Part shown: positions 27,310 to 35,150 of the stretch, piece by piece
How the letters are laid out: every line of letters starts with the position of its first letter
Position numbering within the stretch: the first letter of the stretch is position 1
DNA from: Vibrio atypicus
Lineage (GTDB): Bacteria; Pseudomonadota; Gammaproteobacteria; Enterobacterales; Vibrionaceae
DNA length: 64,000 nt
Direction of reading: 5' to 3'
Assembly (NCBI RefSeq): GCF_009811315.1
Contig: NZ_BLID01000001.1
Coordinates: forward strand, 124,001-188,000
Made by a program: the position numbers and the translations under genes
The notes under the pieces: generated by a model
What the model saw: only the letters and a program-made list of their open reading frames with translations
What the model was told of the DNA's origin: nothing
Databases searched by the model: none

Positions 27310-27649
27310 TTCATCAATCAATTTGTTTAGAGGGCAACATCTTTGGCTAAGGTTTGACCAGCACTTGCAGGCGCTGGAAATCAAGCCAATTGAGCAAAAT
27401 TATAAAGAGGGACAGTCTACCTACAAGTTTTTATAAATCAATGTCGAATAAACTAAGGATTTAGAAAAATATATTCTTTTAAAACAATAACTTTAATTGA
27501 GAGTTTAAAAAAACATAAAATGAGTTCTCACTATTAAGACAGATATAAATGTGTATTTTGTTTGATTTTGATTTATCCGCTGACACCAGAACCCCATAGA
27601 ATCCGCCATCTAAAATCTATCGCTCACTAAACAAATGAGATTATTACCA

Positions 27650-28255
27650 ATGAAAAAGCTACTTCTTTTAACTGCACTTTTTTCTAGCTTTGCATCAGCT
27701 CAAGACTTTGACGGCTTCTACCTTGGTGCAGGTCTGGGTAGCACCAATTTTGAAGATGGAGGCCTAGTTAGCGATGCAAACTACGACCTTGGTGGCCAGG
27801 GTCACCTATCAACCGATTCGAAAGGGACTTCAGTAAAACTTATCGCTGGTTACCAGATCAACCGTATCGTTGGTATCGAAGCACAGTACACTAATTACGG
27901 TGATACTGACGTTAAGGTGTCTGGCACAACACTAGGAAAGCTAGAACATAGCAGTTTTACCGTTGCCGCGAATCTAGGTTACACATTTGATAACGGCTTG
28001 CGTCCATTCGCGACTGTCGGCCTTGGTTCAATCAACTACAAAGAAACGGGGTCAGGCGCGGCTCAAGGTTGGAAATTCGATGACAATGGCGGCACAGTAC
28101 GCTCTGGTCTGGGCGTAGAGTACGCTCCGGCGGCATTCAATGGTTTTGCTATCCGCGCAGGGTATGAAGCAGACTTCTATGTAATGGACAGCGGCTTTGA
28201 AGATTACAGCCAATTTGTAGGTTCTTTCTACATCGGCTCAACTTACAAGTTCTAA
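27650..28255 (+). CDS. OmpA-like beta-barrel outer-membrane protein
   Basis: Signal peptide (MKKLLLLTALFSSFASAQ), then an eight-stranded barrel of the OmpA/opacity type: FDGFYLGAGLGSTNF, VKLIAGYQINRIVGIEAQYTNYG, FTVAANLGYTF, FAIRAGYEADFYV, and a C-terminal aromatic strand ending TYKF. Start at 27650 chosen for the signal peptide; the frame opens five codons earlier. The AT-rich 340 bases before it are shared with the divergent ToxR-like regulator. Strong terminator downstream. Confidence 0.87.
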   Translation: MKKLLLLTALFSSFASAQDFDGFYLGAGLGSTNFEDGGLVSDANYDLGGQGHLSTDSKGTSVKLIAGYQINRIVGIEAQYTNYGDTDVKVSGTTLGKLEHSSFTVAANLGYTFDNGLRPFATVGLGSINYKETGSGAAQGWKFDDNGGTVRSGLGVEYAPAAFNGFAIRAGYEADFYVMDSGFEDYSQFVGSFYIGSTYKF

Positions 28256-28265
28256 AAACAAAAAA

Positions 28266-28292
28266 GCGAGTAGCATTCCCTACTCGCTTTTT
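28266..28292. terminator. Bidirectional Rho-independent terminator
   Basis: GCGAGTAG / CTACTCGC stem, CATTCC loop, A-run before and T-run after, between the convergent barrel-protein and carboxypeptidase genes. Confidence 0.92.
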
Positions 28293-28307
28293 CAACAATC
28301 AATTTAG

Positions 28308-29465
28308 CTAAAACCAACTTGAGATAGTTCGTTTGATCCAATCCATGAATCGCTTGAACATGCTTCCTTGTTCGACACTTTCGAGAGCGACTAAATCGGC
28401 ACGGGCTACTTCTTTACCTTCAACAGTATAAATAACGTTACCCACTTTCTCGCCTTTTGATATCGGCGCAGTCAGTTCACCATTGGTTTCAATCTCAGCA
28501 ACCAATTTAGCGCTATCGCCTTTGCTAAGAGTCAAAAAGCTATCAACGTTAACGCCAACATTTAAAGCATCTTTCTGTCCCATCCACACCTTAACTTCAC
28601 TGAGTGTTTCACCTGCTTGAGTCGGTGAAATGGTATCAAAGAAGCGAAAACCGTAGCTCAGCAGCTGCTTGCTTTCTGACTCTCGGCTTTTTGCACTACT
28701 GGAGCCCATGACAACACTGATCAAACGCATATCACCATTAGTCGCCGATGTAGCTAAGCTATACCCAGCACCACTGGTGTAGCCGGTTTTCATTCCGTCC
28801 ACATCTAAACTTCGGTCACGAAGAAGCCCGTTACGATTGTATTGTGTGATGCCGTTATAGGTAAACGCGCGCTCACTATAAAGTGGGTAGATTTGCGGTA
28901 AATCACGAATAATCGCTTGGCTTAGCTTCGCGATATCACGAGGCGTAGAGTAAAGCTCATCGCTATCTAAACCATGTGGGTTAGAAAATGACGTATTTTT
29001 TAGCTCTAGCTTTGAAGCCCAGCTATTCATTAAGCTAACAAATGCCGCTTCACTACCTGCGACATGCTCAGCAATCGCCACGCTCGCGTCATTTCCAGAT
29101 TGAATCACCAAACCTCGGTAGAGATCCTGCAATGACACTTGCGTCCCCACTTCGATAAACATTTTTGATGAATCAGGGAAGTTTTTCGCCCAGGCGCGTT
29201 CGCTAATCGTCACTTGATCATCAAGAGAGATATTACCACTCGACACTTCTTGTCCTGCTACATAAGCAGTCATTAACTTAGTTAAACTTGCAGGGTTAAG
29301 CGTTTGGTCCGCGTTTTTCTCTACCAGAACGGCCCCTGTGTGAAAGTCCAGAAGAATATAACCATTGGCTCCAATCACTGGTGGGTCAGGAACAATAGTC
29401 GGGGCAGCAACAACGCTAAAAGAAAGGGCTGACAATAAAGTGGAAGCGAAAAACAGTTTTCTCAT
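28308..29465 (-). CDS. D-alanyl-D-alanine carboxypeptidase, PBP5/6 type (DacA/DacC-like)
   Basis: Trims the terminal D-Ala of peptidoglycan stem peptides. Signal peptide MRKLFFASTLLSALSFSVVAA, catalytic SLTK (SxxK), SGND (SxN), and KTGYTSGAGY (KTG), then a C-terminal PBP5 domain and an amphipathic membrane anchor (MFKRFMDWIKRTISSWF). 385 aa from the ATG at 29465, normal for the family. It is not in the usual rlpA-dacA-ybeD-lipB neighbourhood, so it may be a second paralogue. The frame extends to 29549 without signals. Confidence 0.92.
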   Translation of the reverse strand: MRKLFFASTLLSALSFSVVAAPTIVPDPPVIGANGYILLDFHTGAVLVEKNADQTLNPASLTKLMTAYVAGQEVSSGNISLDDQVTISERAWAKNFPDSSKMFIEVGTQVSLQDLYRGLVIQSGNDASVAIAEHVAGSEAAFVSLMNSWASKLELKNTSFSNPHGLDSDELYSTPRDIAKLSQAIIRDLPQIYPLYSERAFTYNGITQYNRNGLLRDRSLDVDGMKTGYTSGAGYSLATSATNGDMRLISVVMGSSSAKSRESESKQLLSYGFRFFDTISPTQAGETLSEVKVWMGQKDALNVGVNVDSFLTLSKGDSAKLVAEIETNGELTAPISKGEKVGNVIYTVEGKEVARADLVALESVEQGSMFKRFMDWIKRTISSWF

Positions 29466-29608
29466 AAGAACGCTCAATAGCCTTAATTGAATTGGGAACG
29501 TATCTGAGTATAAACAACCGAGCACACCTTTCAGCGGCTTTGTAATCAATCGTTACTTTTAAACGAGATTTATCGCAAATATTGAGAAATTGAACCAATT
29601 TAGACATT

Positions 29609-29635
29609 AAAAAAGCCAACGCATGTTGCGTTGGC
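29609..29635 (-). terminator. Rho-independent terminator
   Basis: GCCAACGC / GCGTTGGC stem, five-base loop, six T on the minus strand; ends the membrane protein gene at 29663. Confidence 0.9.
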
Positions 29636-29662
29636 TTCGTCATTCTATGAGCTTGGCTTAGT

Positions 29663-30025
29663 TTAAGCCAATTGCTGTTTCTGTTTAGTCTGCTTACTGA
29701 TTAATCGATCTTTAATCACAAACCAAACATAAGTAGCCACAAACAAGAAGAACAAATAAGAAAGTGAGAAAATCAGTGGCGAAGTAATCAATTCATTACT
29801 AATGCCCCAACTCACACCGACTACTGTCACTGCAATTTTGGCGAAAAAACCACAAAGTAACAAAACTAAAGCCAGTTGAGGAAAACGCGTACTTCTAAAT
29901 GCAAACCAGTAACATGCTCCAACAGCAGCTGATGCAATGTAAAGGCCTAGTAAAAATGAATGAAGGTGCTCTGCAGATGCCACACCCGCGGTGATAGAAA
30001 TGATGAACAGTATAAACAACTTCAT
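29663..30025 (-). CDS. Small integral membrane protein, 120 aa
   Basis: Not recognised. Four hydrophobic segments (start to about residue 20; HSFLLGLYIASAAVGACYWF; LALVLLLCGFFAKIAVTVV; SPLIFSLSYLFFLFVATYVWFVI) and a basic, Gln-rich tail predict a four-helix inner-membrane protein. Own terminator; transcribed alone. Confidence 0.7.
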   Translation of the reverse strand: MKLFILFIISITAGVASAEHLHSFLLGLYIASAAVGACYWFAFRSTRFPQLALVLLLCGFFAKIAVTVVGVSWGISNELITSPLIFSLSYLFFLFVATYVWFVIKDRLISKQTKQKQQLA

Positions 30026-30494
30026 AATACGCCTCGCTTTTCAAAAGTGTAAAAAGCTTCCTTTCATTTTTGCAAACTCATTTTGCACATATTTTCGTCA
30101 TTCTAACCAAAAGATCAAGCCCTAAAATTGTATCTTTTTTATACAAAATGAAGGGAGTTATGATATGTAAGGAAGTTGTTAAGGGTTTAATTTCAAAGGA
30201 TCCCCATCTATCAGTGAACCGCACGTTTTTCACAAAAGTAAACCTTATTGATGTTACAGCTAGATAACATTTGAAATAATTAGAAATGTTCTATTTTTGC
30301 GAGCAGTGACTAAGGTCGTAACCATACATCGACCCTATTGAGCAATATGTAAACTAAGTTTCCAAATATCGAACAAGGTAACCCACATAGGCAAAAATAA
30401 TGTGTGAGCTTACCCACTGTTCACTGCTTATTAACTCGAACCACAACTTACCCTCTGTTACCTTTGCGTCACAAATTATTACGTACTACATACC
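30026..30494. other. Intergenic region
   Basis: About 470 bases separating divergent genes. An imperfect palindrome TTGTAT-N7-ATACAA lies at 30128-30146 and could be an operator. A 35-codon frame from 30160 has GGAG too close to its ATG and I do not call it. Confidence 0.4.
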
Positions 30495-31658
30495 ATGCCT
30501 TCCGAGTACAGAATCAAAAAAATTGTAGAGATCGGTGATACCCTGCACCGATGTGGCTGTGCCCCTTACAAGTTAGAGAAATACACTCAGTTCTATGCGC
30601 GAAAACATGGCGTTGACGTCATGATTCAAGCGACACCTACAACGGTCAATTATCAGTTTCCAGACGATAACAACGCTGTAGTTATGAAACGCCACCAGCC
30701 AGCATCTATTAACCTCAGTCTGCTAGCCAATACCATTATTCGCATCAATCAACCGAGTGAAGATCCTGTTCCGGAACCTACTGGGTACCCTAAATGGGTC
30801 ATTGCAATGGCTAACATGGGCATCCCGCCCGCTTATTTGATGCTGGTCGGCTCAACTTTAGATGCGGTTTATATCTCAATCTTCTTGGGGTTTATCGTTT
30901 GGATGACCCAACAAGTCTGCCGCGCACGACGCTCAATCGCCGCTGAGTTTATTGCCGCCCTACTCACCGGTATCTTCGTCGCTTTTTTTGCTAGCACCGG
31001 CGCTGAAATCCCAGTGTGGGCGCTTTGTATCGCATCAATCGTTCTATTTGTTCCAGGACTTTCTATCGCCAACTCACTAGAATGTTTGGCGTTTAACGAT
31101 CTCGTTTCAGGCACAAGCTTACTTGGTCAGAGTGCGCTCTCTTTGATAAAGCTCTTTGTCGGCATTGTAATGGGGCTCAACATCGGTGAGTCCATATGGG
31201 GGCAAGCAGAGCCGCTAAGCTATACCAATGAAATCCCTACTTGGTTACACATATGCGGCTTGTTCCTAATTTCTACATCTCTTGGGGTGATTTTTAACGC
31301 GAGGCCGACCGATATTTTGCTTGGTCTACCTGTCGCGATTCTAGGAATGTGGGGTCCATTCTATTTAGGCTTTGAAAGTGGTTGGGTTGTCGGCACTTGG
31401 GTAACGACCGTGTTGATTACTCTGTACGGTACATGGGTGGCAAAGAAAATGGATTTAACGGGCTCTATCTATATTGTCCAAGGCATTATTATCTTGGTAC
31501 CAGGTAGCCGGGTATTAGTTAGTGCAAGCCAGTCTGTATTTGAACAATCCATATTACCAATCCCAAGCATTGGCTTATCTGCACTGTTCATGTTCTCTGC
31601 TATTGTGGCGGGACAAGTGACCGCGTATTCGATTTATTCACCAAAGATCGAACGTTAA
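30495..31658 (+). CDS. ThrE-type threonine/serine exporter family protein (fused)
   Basis: Single-chain version of the ThrE family: an N-terminal cytoplasmic domain (GDTLHRCGCAPYKLEKY, a typical HRxGxxxxxLE start), five helices, and a second five-helix ThrE_2-like half (LGVIFNARPTDILLGLPVAILGMW; VQGIIILVPGSRVLVSASQSVFEQ). Many bacteria split these into two genes. Expected to be an inner-membrane amino-acid exporter; direct substrate unknown. 387 aa. It converges on arfA and shares its hairpin as terminator. Confidence 0.85.
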   Translation: MPSEYRIKKIVEIGDTLHRCGCAPYKLEKYTQFYARKHGVDVMIQATPTTVNYQFPDDNNAVVMKRHQPASINLSLLANTIIRINQPSEDPVPEPTGYPKWVIAMANMGIPPAYLMLVGSTLDAVYISIFLGFIVWMTQQVCRARRSIAAEFIAALLTGIFVAFFASTGAEIPVWALCIASIVLFVPGLSIANSLECLAFNDLVSGTSLLGQSALSLIKLFVGIVMGLNIGESIWGQAEPLSYTNEIPTWLHICGLFLISTSLGVIFNARPTDILLGLPVAILGMWGPFYLGFESGWVVGTWVTTVLITLYGTWVAKKMDLTGSIYIVQGIIILVPGSRVLVSASQSVFEQSILPIPSIGLSALFMFSAIVAGQVTAYSIYSPKIER

Positions 31659-31682
31659 TCAAGTCTATTAGTTTTAATAAGC

Positions 31683-31735
31683 AAAGAGCCCTATTCAAAC
31701 ATCGCTATTTAAGCAGCGTTTGAATAGGGCTCTTT
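31683..31735. terminator. 18-bp hairpin inside the 3' end of arfA; also terminator for the ThrE-type gene
   Basis: Perfect 18-bp inverted repeat (31683-31700 and 31718-31735) with a 17-base loop. On the minus strand its 5' arm is codons 63-68 of arfA and the arfA stop codon (31709-31711) lies in the loop. In other gammaproteobacteria a hairpin at this position is cut by RNase III or terminates transcription, yielding non-stop arfA mRNA. Confidence 0.85.
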
Positions 31736-31921
31736 ACCCTTGTGCTTCATTTTACGAGAGAAGCTCCCTTTACCTTTTTTCGCTTTTTCAACTCTTAACT
31801 TAAACAACTCACTGGTGACGATGGCTTTCAAAGCATTCTCTTTGACCTCACCTCTACCTACATCCAAATTTGATTGGAGTGACCCTATTTGGCTTCCCTG
31901 ATTAGGGTGTTTCTTAGCCAT
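31709..31921 (-). CDS. arfA: Alternative ribosome-rescue factor ArfA
   Basis: 70 aa. The central block VKENALKAIVTSELFKLRVEKAKKGKGSF..RKMKHKG matches ArfA of E. coli ([36 protein letters not shown]). ArfA recruits RF2 to ribosomes stalled on non-stop mRNA when tmRNA is overwhelmed. The C-terminal codons sit in an 18-bp hairpin, the known device that makes arfA mRNA itself non-stop so that tmRNA normally destroys the product. An N-terminal extension of about 15 residues (KKHPNQGSQIGSLQSN) precedes the conserved core. Start has AAGAGG-type site. Confidence 0.93.
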   Translation of the reverse strand: MAKKHPNQGSQIGSLQSNLDVGRGEVKENALKAIVTSELFKLRVEKAKKGKGSFSRKMKHKGKEPYSNAA

Positions 31922-32120
31922 AATCTACCTCTTTTAAATTTTCCAAGATTCTACTTCATGCTGACTGAACAACTTCTTATGTATCGACAGTTCACTCAAC
32001 AAGCAGATCGAACGAATATTACACTAATAATAATCAAAAGCGTATCGTTGAATAACTTTTACACAGCGCAAACTTTCAATGAAAAACCGTGTGCTTAGGG
32101 ACTATTCCTCTGGTTTTGTA

Positions 32121-32148
32121 TTGACTTAGTTGCACTACGCTTTACACT
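32121..32148 (+). promoter_or_regulatory. Predicted promoter of the cold-shock gene
   Basis: TTGACT, 16-base spacer, TACACT. This places the transcript start near 32155 and leaves a leader of about 140 bases, the length usual for cspA-type mRNAs that use a cold-responsive leader structure. The rest of 31922-32296 shows nothing else I can support. Confidence 0.5.
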
Positions 32149-32296
32149 AAAATTCAGCTAGAAAACGGTTCTTGTTTACTCCACCGTTTCGTTGGATTTA
32201 TGTATGTCCGCCGTAACGTCGTGCGCAATAGCAATCTCCTTTTCCACGCTATCGGTGCCGTCATGGCTTTTGCAAGATTTATCAAGGATATACAAC

Positions 32297-32506
32297 ATGT
32301 CTAACACTGTTACTGGTACAGTTAAATGGTTCAACGAAACTAAAGGTTTTGGCTTTATCAAACAAGAAAACGGTCCAGACGTTTTCGCACACTTCTCAGC
32401 AATCGAAGGTGACGGTTTCCGTACTCTTGCTGAAGGTCAGCAAGTTGAGTTCGTAATTACTCAAGGTCAAAAAGGCCCACAAGCTGAACACATCAAAGCG
32501 GTTTAA
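32297..32506 (+). CDS. CspA-family cold-shock protein
   Basis: 69 aa single OB-fold with both RNA-binding motifs, KGFGFI (RNP1) and DVFAHF (RNP2). RNA chaperone that melts structure at low temperature. The ATG at 32297 has AAGGA nine bases upstream and gives the standard [19 protein letters not shown] start; the frame extends upstream through the leader but that part is untranslated. Monocistronic: a strong terminator follows. Confidence 0.95.
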   Translation: MSNTVTGTVKWFNETKGFGFIKQENGPDVFAHFSAIEGDGFRTLAEGQQVEFVITQGQKGPQAEHIKAV

Positions 32507-32527
32507 TAACAACCCTTTAAGGATTAC

Positions 32528-32559
32528 AATAGCCAGCAAACTTGCTGGCTATTTTTATT
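32528..32559 (+). terminator. Rho-independent terminator of the cold-shock gene
   Basis: AATAGCCAGCA / TGCTGGCTATT stem with four-base loop, then a T-rich tract that runs to within a few bases of the yaeQ ATG. Confidence 0.9.
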
Positions 32560-32562
32560 TTT

Positions 32563-33102
32563 ATGGCACTAAAACCTACTATCTACAAATTCAGAATCTC
32601 TCTTTCTGATACAAACCGTGATATTTACGACTCTGCACAACTAACAATTGCGCAGCACCCTTCAGAAACGATCCCTCGTATGATGGCTCGGATTCTTGCC
32701 TATTGCGTAAAATATCAACCCGAATTGACCTTCACCAAAGGCCTATCAACCATTGAAGAGCCCGATCTTTGGATCAAATCTCTCGATGATCAAATCCAGT
32801 ATTGGGTGGAAGTCGGAGAACCTTCTTTAGATCGTATCAAAAAAGCGACTCGCCTATCTCCCTTGGTTGACGTCTTTTGCTTCAACAGCAAAGCAGATGT
32901 GTGGTGGGAGCAAACCAAAAACAAAGCATATCAATACAATGCCAATATCTACCGTTTCAATTGGTCTGAACTTGAAGCTTTGTCCGAAGTAGTTGAGCGA
33001 GGTATGGACCTTTCCGTGATGATTACAGGTGACAGCTTGTTTGTTGACTGTTCACAAGGCTCATTTGAAATCCAATTAGAATCTCTTTATTCGAATGAAT
33101 AA
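32563..33102 (+). CDS. yaeQ: YaeQ family protein
   Basis: 179 aa; the MALKPTIYKFRISLSDTNRD start, HPSETIPRMMARILAYC, FTKGLSTIEEPDLW and the WWEQ..NKAYQY segment match YaeQ, a compact PD-(D/E)xK nuclease-fold protein of unclear role (E. coli YaeQ suppresses rfaH haemolysin defects in trans). The family-typical ATG at 32563 lies directly after the T-tract of the cold-shock terminator and has no ribosome binding site. Overlaps the next gene by eight bases. Confidence 0.92.
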   Translation: MALKPTIYKFRISLSDTNRDIYDSAQLTIAQHPSETIPRMMARILAYCVKYQPELTFTKGLSTIEEPDLWIKSLDDQIQYWVEVGEPSLDRIKKATRLSPLVDVFCFNSKADVWWEQTKNKAYQYNANIYRFNWSELEALSEVVERGMDLSVMITGDSLFVDCSQGSFEIQLESLYSNE

Positions 33103-33643
33103 CTTAGATTCCGCGTTAAAAGAGATAAAAGCGGATTCGCTGTTATCCGCGTTTGTTTTTGATGGTCAAGCGCAATGGGGTGCATTTTGTGAAGAACACA
33201 ATGCACTCTTTGAACGAGTTTCTCAGAACAAACCAGAGACAGCGGCAACCTACCATTTGTTAGGCCTACTGACCAAAGCTCATATCAATGCTCAAACGGC
33301 TCTTGAGCAACAAAAAGAATCACTTGAAGCCATGCAAAAAGCGCTAAGTGACAATTTAGGTCAGCAAAATGCGCAGCGCTTCGAGAATAACACGCTGTCT
33401 AAATTACTGTTTATCACTCACCTATGGCTTTATTTGCAAGGCTACATGAAAATGGATTTTAGCTTAGCCAATGATCACGCTGAACAAACAGCAAAAGTGA
33501 TTTCAACGCTAACAGGGCAAGATATCCAAGTATTGAGAGTCTCCTTGGTCGAGAGTTTTTACAAAGGCGATGAGCACTCCATTATAGTCCGAACAACTAA
33601 CCCTGTTTTGGCTTGGATTAAATCACTTTTTCAAAGCTCTTAA
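33095..33643 (+). CDS. Hypothetical protein downstream of yaeQ, 182 aa
   Basis: Not recognised. Mostly helical and soluble, with a coiled segment (AQTALEQQKESLEAMQKALSDNLGQQNAQ) around residues 65-95 and a C-terminal hydrophobic patch (VLAWIKSLFQ). Eight-base overlap with yaeQ indicates translational coupling. No motif points to an activity. Confidence 0.7.
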   Translation: MNNLDSALKEIKADSLLSAFVFDGQAQWGAFCEEHNALFERVSQNKPETAATYHLLGLLTKAHINAQTALEQQKESLEAMQKALSDNLGQQNAQRFENNTLSKLLFITHLWLYLQGYMKMDFSLANDHAEQTAKVISTLTGQDIQVLRVSLVESFYKGDEHSIIVRTTNPVLAWIKSLFQSS

Positions 33644-33685
33644 TTCATTAGTTTTTGTGCCCTGTGACTTACTAACAAGAAAACA

Positions 33686-33716
33686 AAAGGCTTCCACAAT
33701 TAGGAAGCCTTTATTA
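33686..33716. terminator. Bidirectional terminator between yaeQ operon and hmp
   Basis: AAAGGCTTCC / GGAAGCCTTT stem, seven-base loop, A and T tracts on both sides. Confidence 0.9.
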
Positions 33717-33737
33717 TTACCGGATTCGACTCATTGA

Positions 33738-34910
33738 TTAGAGATACGTATGAGGACCAAATACTTCGTAGTGAATACGCTCTCGCTGCACACCTTGTTG
33801 CTCAAGCTGTTTAACCATGCCTTCCATGAACGCCACTGGGCCACACATATAGAAATCAGCTTCTGACATTGGCAACTCTTCTGAAACCAAAGAGAGATCC
33901 ATCTGGCCACTAAAGTCAGCCACTTCATCCAGATACCAAGCGTATTGTTTCCACTCTTGATTGCTCACCAGTGCCGCTGTTTCTTGCTTAAATGTATGCT
34001 GATTCGCATCGTTGCATGCGTACAAATAACTCACTTCCGGCTTGTTAGTACTAGCCAATGTATGCAGCATCGACTGCATTGGCGTCGCACCAACGCCTGC
34101 TGAAATCAGTACGACCGGTTTTTGTTTCTCTTGATAAAAGAAATCTCCCGCAGGCGGATAAAGGCGAACCACATCGCCACATTCAACTTCATCATGCATA
34201 TGATTTGAAACTAAACCTAGGTGCTCGCCCACTTCACGCTTAACCGAGATTCTGTAGCTTTCACCGTTTGGTTTGTGAGAAAGAGAATACTGGCGAATCT
34301 CAATGTTTTCGCTACCTTTTGGTTGGACTTCAATACCAATGTACTGCCCCGGTTGGTAGTCAATGACAGCGTCACCATCAACTGGAGCGAGAACAAAGCT
34401 TGTCACAAACTCTGATTCTGCCTTCTTCTCAACGACTTTAAATTCGCGAGCGCCTTTCCAACCACCGTTTGCTTGACCACGCTCTTCGTATAATGCCGCT
34501 TCTCGATCAATAAAGATCTGCGCCAAGAATAGGTAAGCCGCTGTCCAAGCTTCTTCCACTTCTGATGTAAACGCATCCGGTGCCAGTTCACGAAGCGTCT
34601 CAATCAAATGGTGGCCTACAATTTGGTAGTGCTCGGCTTGAATGTTAAAGCTTGTATGTTTGTGTGCAATACGCTCAACCGCAGAAGTTAGCGCTGCAAG
34701 GTTCTCTATGTTTTTTGCATAAGCTGCAATGGCTTCAAAAAGCGCAACACCCTGACGACCGGTTTTCTGGTGCGTCATATTGAAAATGTCTTTCAATTCT
34801 GGATTGTGCGAAAACATACGTTGGTAAAAGTGCTGCGTTAATGCAGGACCTGCGCTTTCTAGTAGCGGAATAGTACTTTTTACCACTTCGATATGTTGAT
34901 TGTTAAGCAT
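33738..34910 (-). CDS. hmp: Flavohaemoglobin, nitric oxide dioxygenase
   Basis: Converts NO and O2 to nitrate. Globin domain (residues 1-140) with HFYQRMFSHNPELKDIFNM and the proximal haem His in IAHKHTSFNI, an FAD domain (QPGQYIGIEV, RQYSLSH) and an NAD domain (LISAGVGATPMQSML; YMCGPVAFM). 390 aa, near the E. coli length. GGAG ribosome site. Divergent from norR; a sigma-54 promoter and two NorR sites lie between, so it is predicted to be NO-induced through NorR. Confidence 0.96.
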   Translation of the reverse strand: MLNNQHIEVVKSTIPLLESAGPALTQHFYQRMFSHNPELKDIFNMTHQKTGRQGVALFEAIAAYAKNIENLAALTSAVERIAHKHTSFNIQAEHYQIVGHHLIETLRELAPDAFTSEVEEAWTAAYLFLAQIFIDREAALYEERGQANGGWKGAREFKVVEKKAESEFVTSFVLAPVDGDAVIDYQPGQYIGIEVQPKGSENIEIRQYSLSHKPNGESYRISVKREVGEHLGLVSNHMHDEVECGDVVRLYPPAGDFFYQEKQKPVVLISAGVGATPMQSMLHTLASTNKPEVSYLYACNDANQHTFKQETAALVSNQEWKQYAWYLDEVADFSGQMDLSLVSEELPMSEADFYMCGPVAFMEGMVKQLEQQGVQRERIHYEVFGPHTYL

Positions 34911-34972
34911 GAGTTCTCCTCAGTAGACTGATTATTATTGTGTTGTTTCGTAATTTTTATAAGACAAGTAAC

Positions 34973-34989
34973 AGCACAAACAATGCCAA
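34973..34989 (-). promoter_or_regulatory. Sigma-54 promoter of hmp
   Basis: Minus strand reads TTGGCA-TTGTTT-GTGCT, matching the -24 GG and -12 GC elements of YTGGCACGRNNNTTGCW at about 14 of 17 positions. It lies 62-79 bases before the hmp start codon, with NorR sites further upstream. Confidence 0.75.
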
Positions 34990-35042
34990 CATGCTGGTTT
35001 CCTATAATTGCTTGGTTTTCTGGGCAAAAACTCTCATTAAAA

Positions 35043-35055
35043 TGTCATTTTGACA
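35043..35055. promoter_or_regulatory. NorR binding site 1
   Basis: Inverted repeat TGTCATTTTGACA, i.e. the GT-N7-AC core of NorR enhancers. About 60 bases upstream of the sigma-54 promoter of hmp. Confidence 0.8.
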
Positions 35056-35066
35056 CCTTTTAAAGC

Positions 35067-35079
35067 AGTCAAAATGACA
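35067..35079. promoter_or_regulatory. NorR binding site 2
   Basis: Inverted repeat AGTCAAAATGACA, same GTCA-N3-TGAC core, 24 bases from site 1 centre to centre, so roughly two helical turns apart. Confidence 0.8.
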
Positions 35080-35150
35080 CTACAATAGCAAGAGAACTCA
35101 CTTCATGTGTTTAGATAATAAACACATGAAAAACAAATACTTGGCCCAAT

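Noticed and set aside
29416..29643. 75-codon minus-strand frame before the carboxypeptidase gene
   Set aside because: Overlaps the start of the carboxypeptidase and the terminator of the next gene; no ribosome site.
30070..30267. 65-codon forward frame in the intergenic region before the ThrE-type gene
   Set aside because: Start codons lack properly spaced ribosome sites and the product resembles nothing; kept only as intergenic.
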